A stretch of DNA of 37,888 nucleotides from an uncultured Clostridia bacterium (lineage in GTDB: Bacteria > Bacillota > Clostridia > UBA1212 > UBA1255): assembly GCA_947625435.1 (NCBI GenBank), contig CANQOI010000020.1, forward strand, positions 1 to 37,888, given 5' to 3'. Below, piece after piece: positions 37,416 through 37,888 of the stretch; position 1 is the first letter of the stretch; each line of letters begins with the position of its first letter. A program made the position numbers and the translations under genes. The notes beneath the pieces were generated by a model. The model had not been told where the DNA came from, did not search any database, and saw only the letters and a program-made list of their open reading frames with translations.

Positions 37416-37888
37416 TTATTTCAGCGGATCTGACCCGTGTTTGTTTTTTTCATAGTCGATCCCGCCTAATTTGTTATTTATGATATTAAAGGCTCTTATA
37501 AGCATTTCATAATTGATCTTATAGAAAATATTCAGTCCTTTTCTCTGTGAAATGTAAATAATATTATTTGTATAAAGTATATCTATATGACGAAGTACCG
37601 TGGCCACCGGCTGATCGACTGTTTTGGCGGCCATTGTAGCAGTAAGCTCTTTATGTTCGGTCAATGCCTTAAGTACCGAAAGTCGGGTATCATTGCCGAG
37701 CGCAATGAAAAAATGCCTCAGATCGATACTGTCTTCATCTGTTCTTGATTTTAAATAATTTTCATAAAATACGCCGAAAAGCACTTCCGTATATTCATTT
37801 TTACCGGCACTTCTCATAATATACGGATTCAGCAAAGAAACTGCAAAATGAGTTTTATCATAATCGTCTGTAAAATCATGCCGGAGTA
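37416..37888 (-). CDS. ArsR-like winged-helix regulator, 5' end beyond the window
   Basis: The reading frame is open up to the window edge, so at least 157 residues are present and the true start lies outside. The C-terminal part is a winged helix: FIALGNDTRLSVLKALTEHKE, AAKTVDQPVATVLRHIDIL (recognition helix), and NIIYISQRKGLNIFYKIN (wing). No metal-binding Cys-x-Cys typical of metal sensors is seen. An N-terminal segment before the helix-turn-helix (YTEVLFGVFYENYLKSR) makes it longer than simple ArsR proteins. Ligand and targets are unknown. Confidence 0.75.
   Translation of the reverse strand, partial: LRHDFTDDYDKTHFAVSLLNPYIMRSAGKNEYTEVLFGVFYENYLKSRTDEDSIDLRHFFIALGNDTRLSVLKALTEHKELTATMAAKTVDQPVATVLRHIDILYTNNIIYISQRKGLNIFYKINYEMLIRAFNIINNKLGGIDYEKNKHGSDPLK

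Overview
The window is a replication-origin region of a low-to-middling GC member of the Bacillota, most likely class Clostridia. The evidence is the gene order rpmH-rnpA-yidD-yidC-jag-mnmE-mnmG-rsmG-noc on one side of dnaA and dnaN-recF-remB-gyrB on the other, a DUF4446 gene beside parB, and near-universal GGAGG-type ribosome binding sites. Secreted, dockerin-bearing and sugar-esterase-like genes at the left edge suggest a gut or rumen anaerobe, but that is inference. No species can be named from the sequence.

Layout. The origin lies in the dnaA-dnaN gap (about 23200-23443), with a second block in the dnaA-rpmH gap (24806-25243). Genes run outwards on both sides, co-directional with replication. 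Leftwards (minus strand): dnaA, dnaN, recF, a RemB-like gene, gyrB, two perfect parS sites, parA, parB, DUF4446, pth, mfd and a PrsA/SurA-like foldase. These are followed by a group of envelope genes: three signal-peptide/Pro-Thr-linker/C-terminal-membrane-helix proteins, a sialate-O-acetylesterase-like SGNH hydrolase, a YkuE-like metallophosphoesterase, and a giant S8 protease cut by the window edge. Rightwards (plus strand): rpmH, rnpA, yidD, yidC, jag, mnmE, mnmG, rsmG, noc and gyrA. Beyond gyrA lie a convergent amidohydrolase/YgjP-like metalloprotease pair, tRNA-His with a consensus promoter and terminator, and the 3' part of an ArsR-like regulator gene.

How the genes work together. DnaA, the DnaA boxes, a DnaA-trio element and an AT-rich strip form the initiation site. 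DnaN, RecF and gyrase serve the fork. ParA, ParB and parS segregate the origin, and Noc (recognised by its Noc-type specificity residues) would couple the nucleoid to division. RnpA, YidD, YidC and Jag process tRNA and insert membrane proteins. MnmE and MnmG modify tRNA wobble positions, RsmG methylates 16S rRNA, Pth recycles peptidyl-tRNA and Mfd couples repair to transcription. The foldase lies just upstream of the exported proteins and may help fold them.

Most unusual observations. First, the 7-mer ATTTTAC/GTAAAAT occurs about 36 times, in all reading frames and between genes, while a control word of equal composition occurs about 6 times. Second, a textbook DnaA-trio/GC/DnaA-box unwinding element overlaps the dnaN promoter. 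Third, a dockerin pair is embedded in the Fn3-like module of the protease, which also has an EF-hand loop inside its catalytic domain. Fourth, noc and parAB sit on opposite sides of oriC. Fifth, GyrA carries alanine at the quinolone-determining Ser83-equivalent position.
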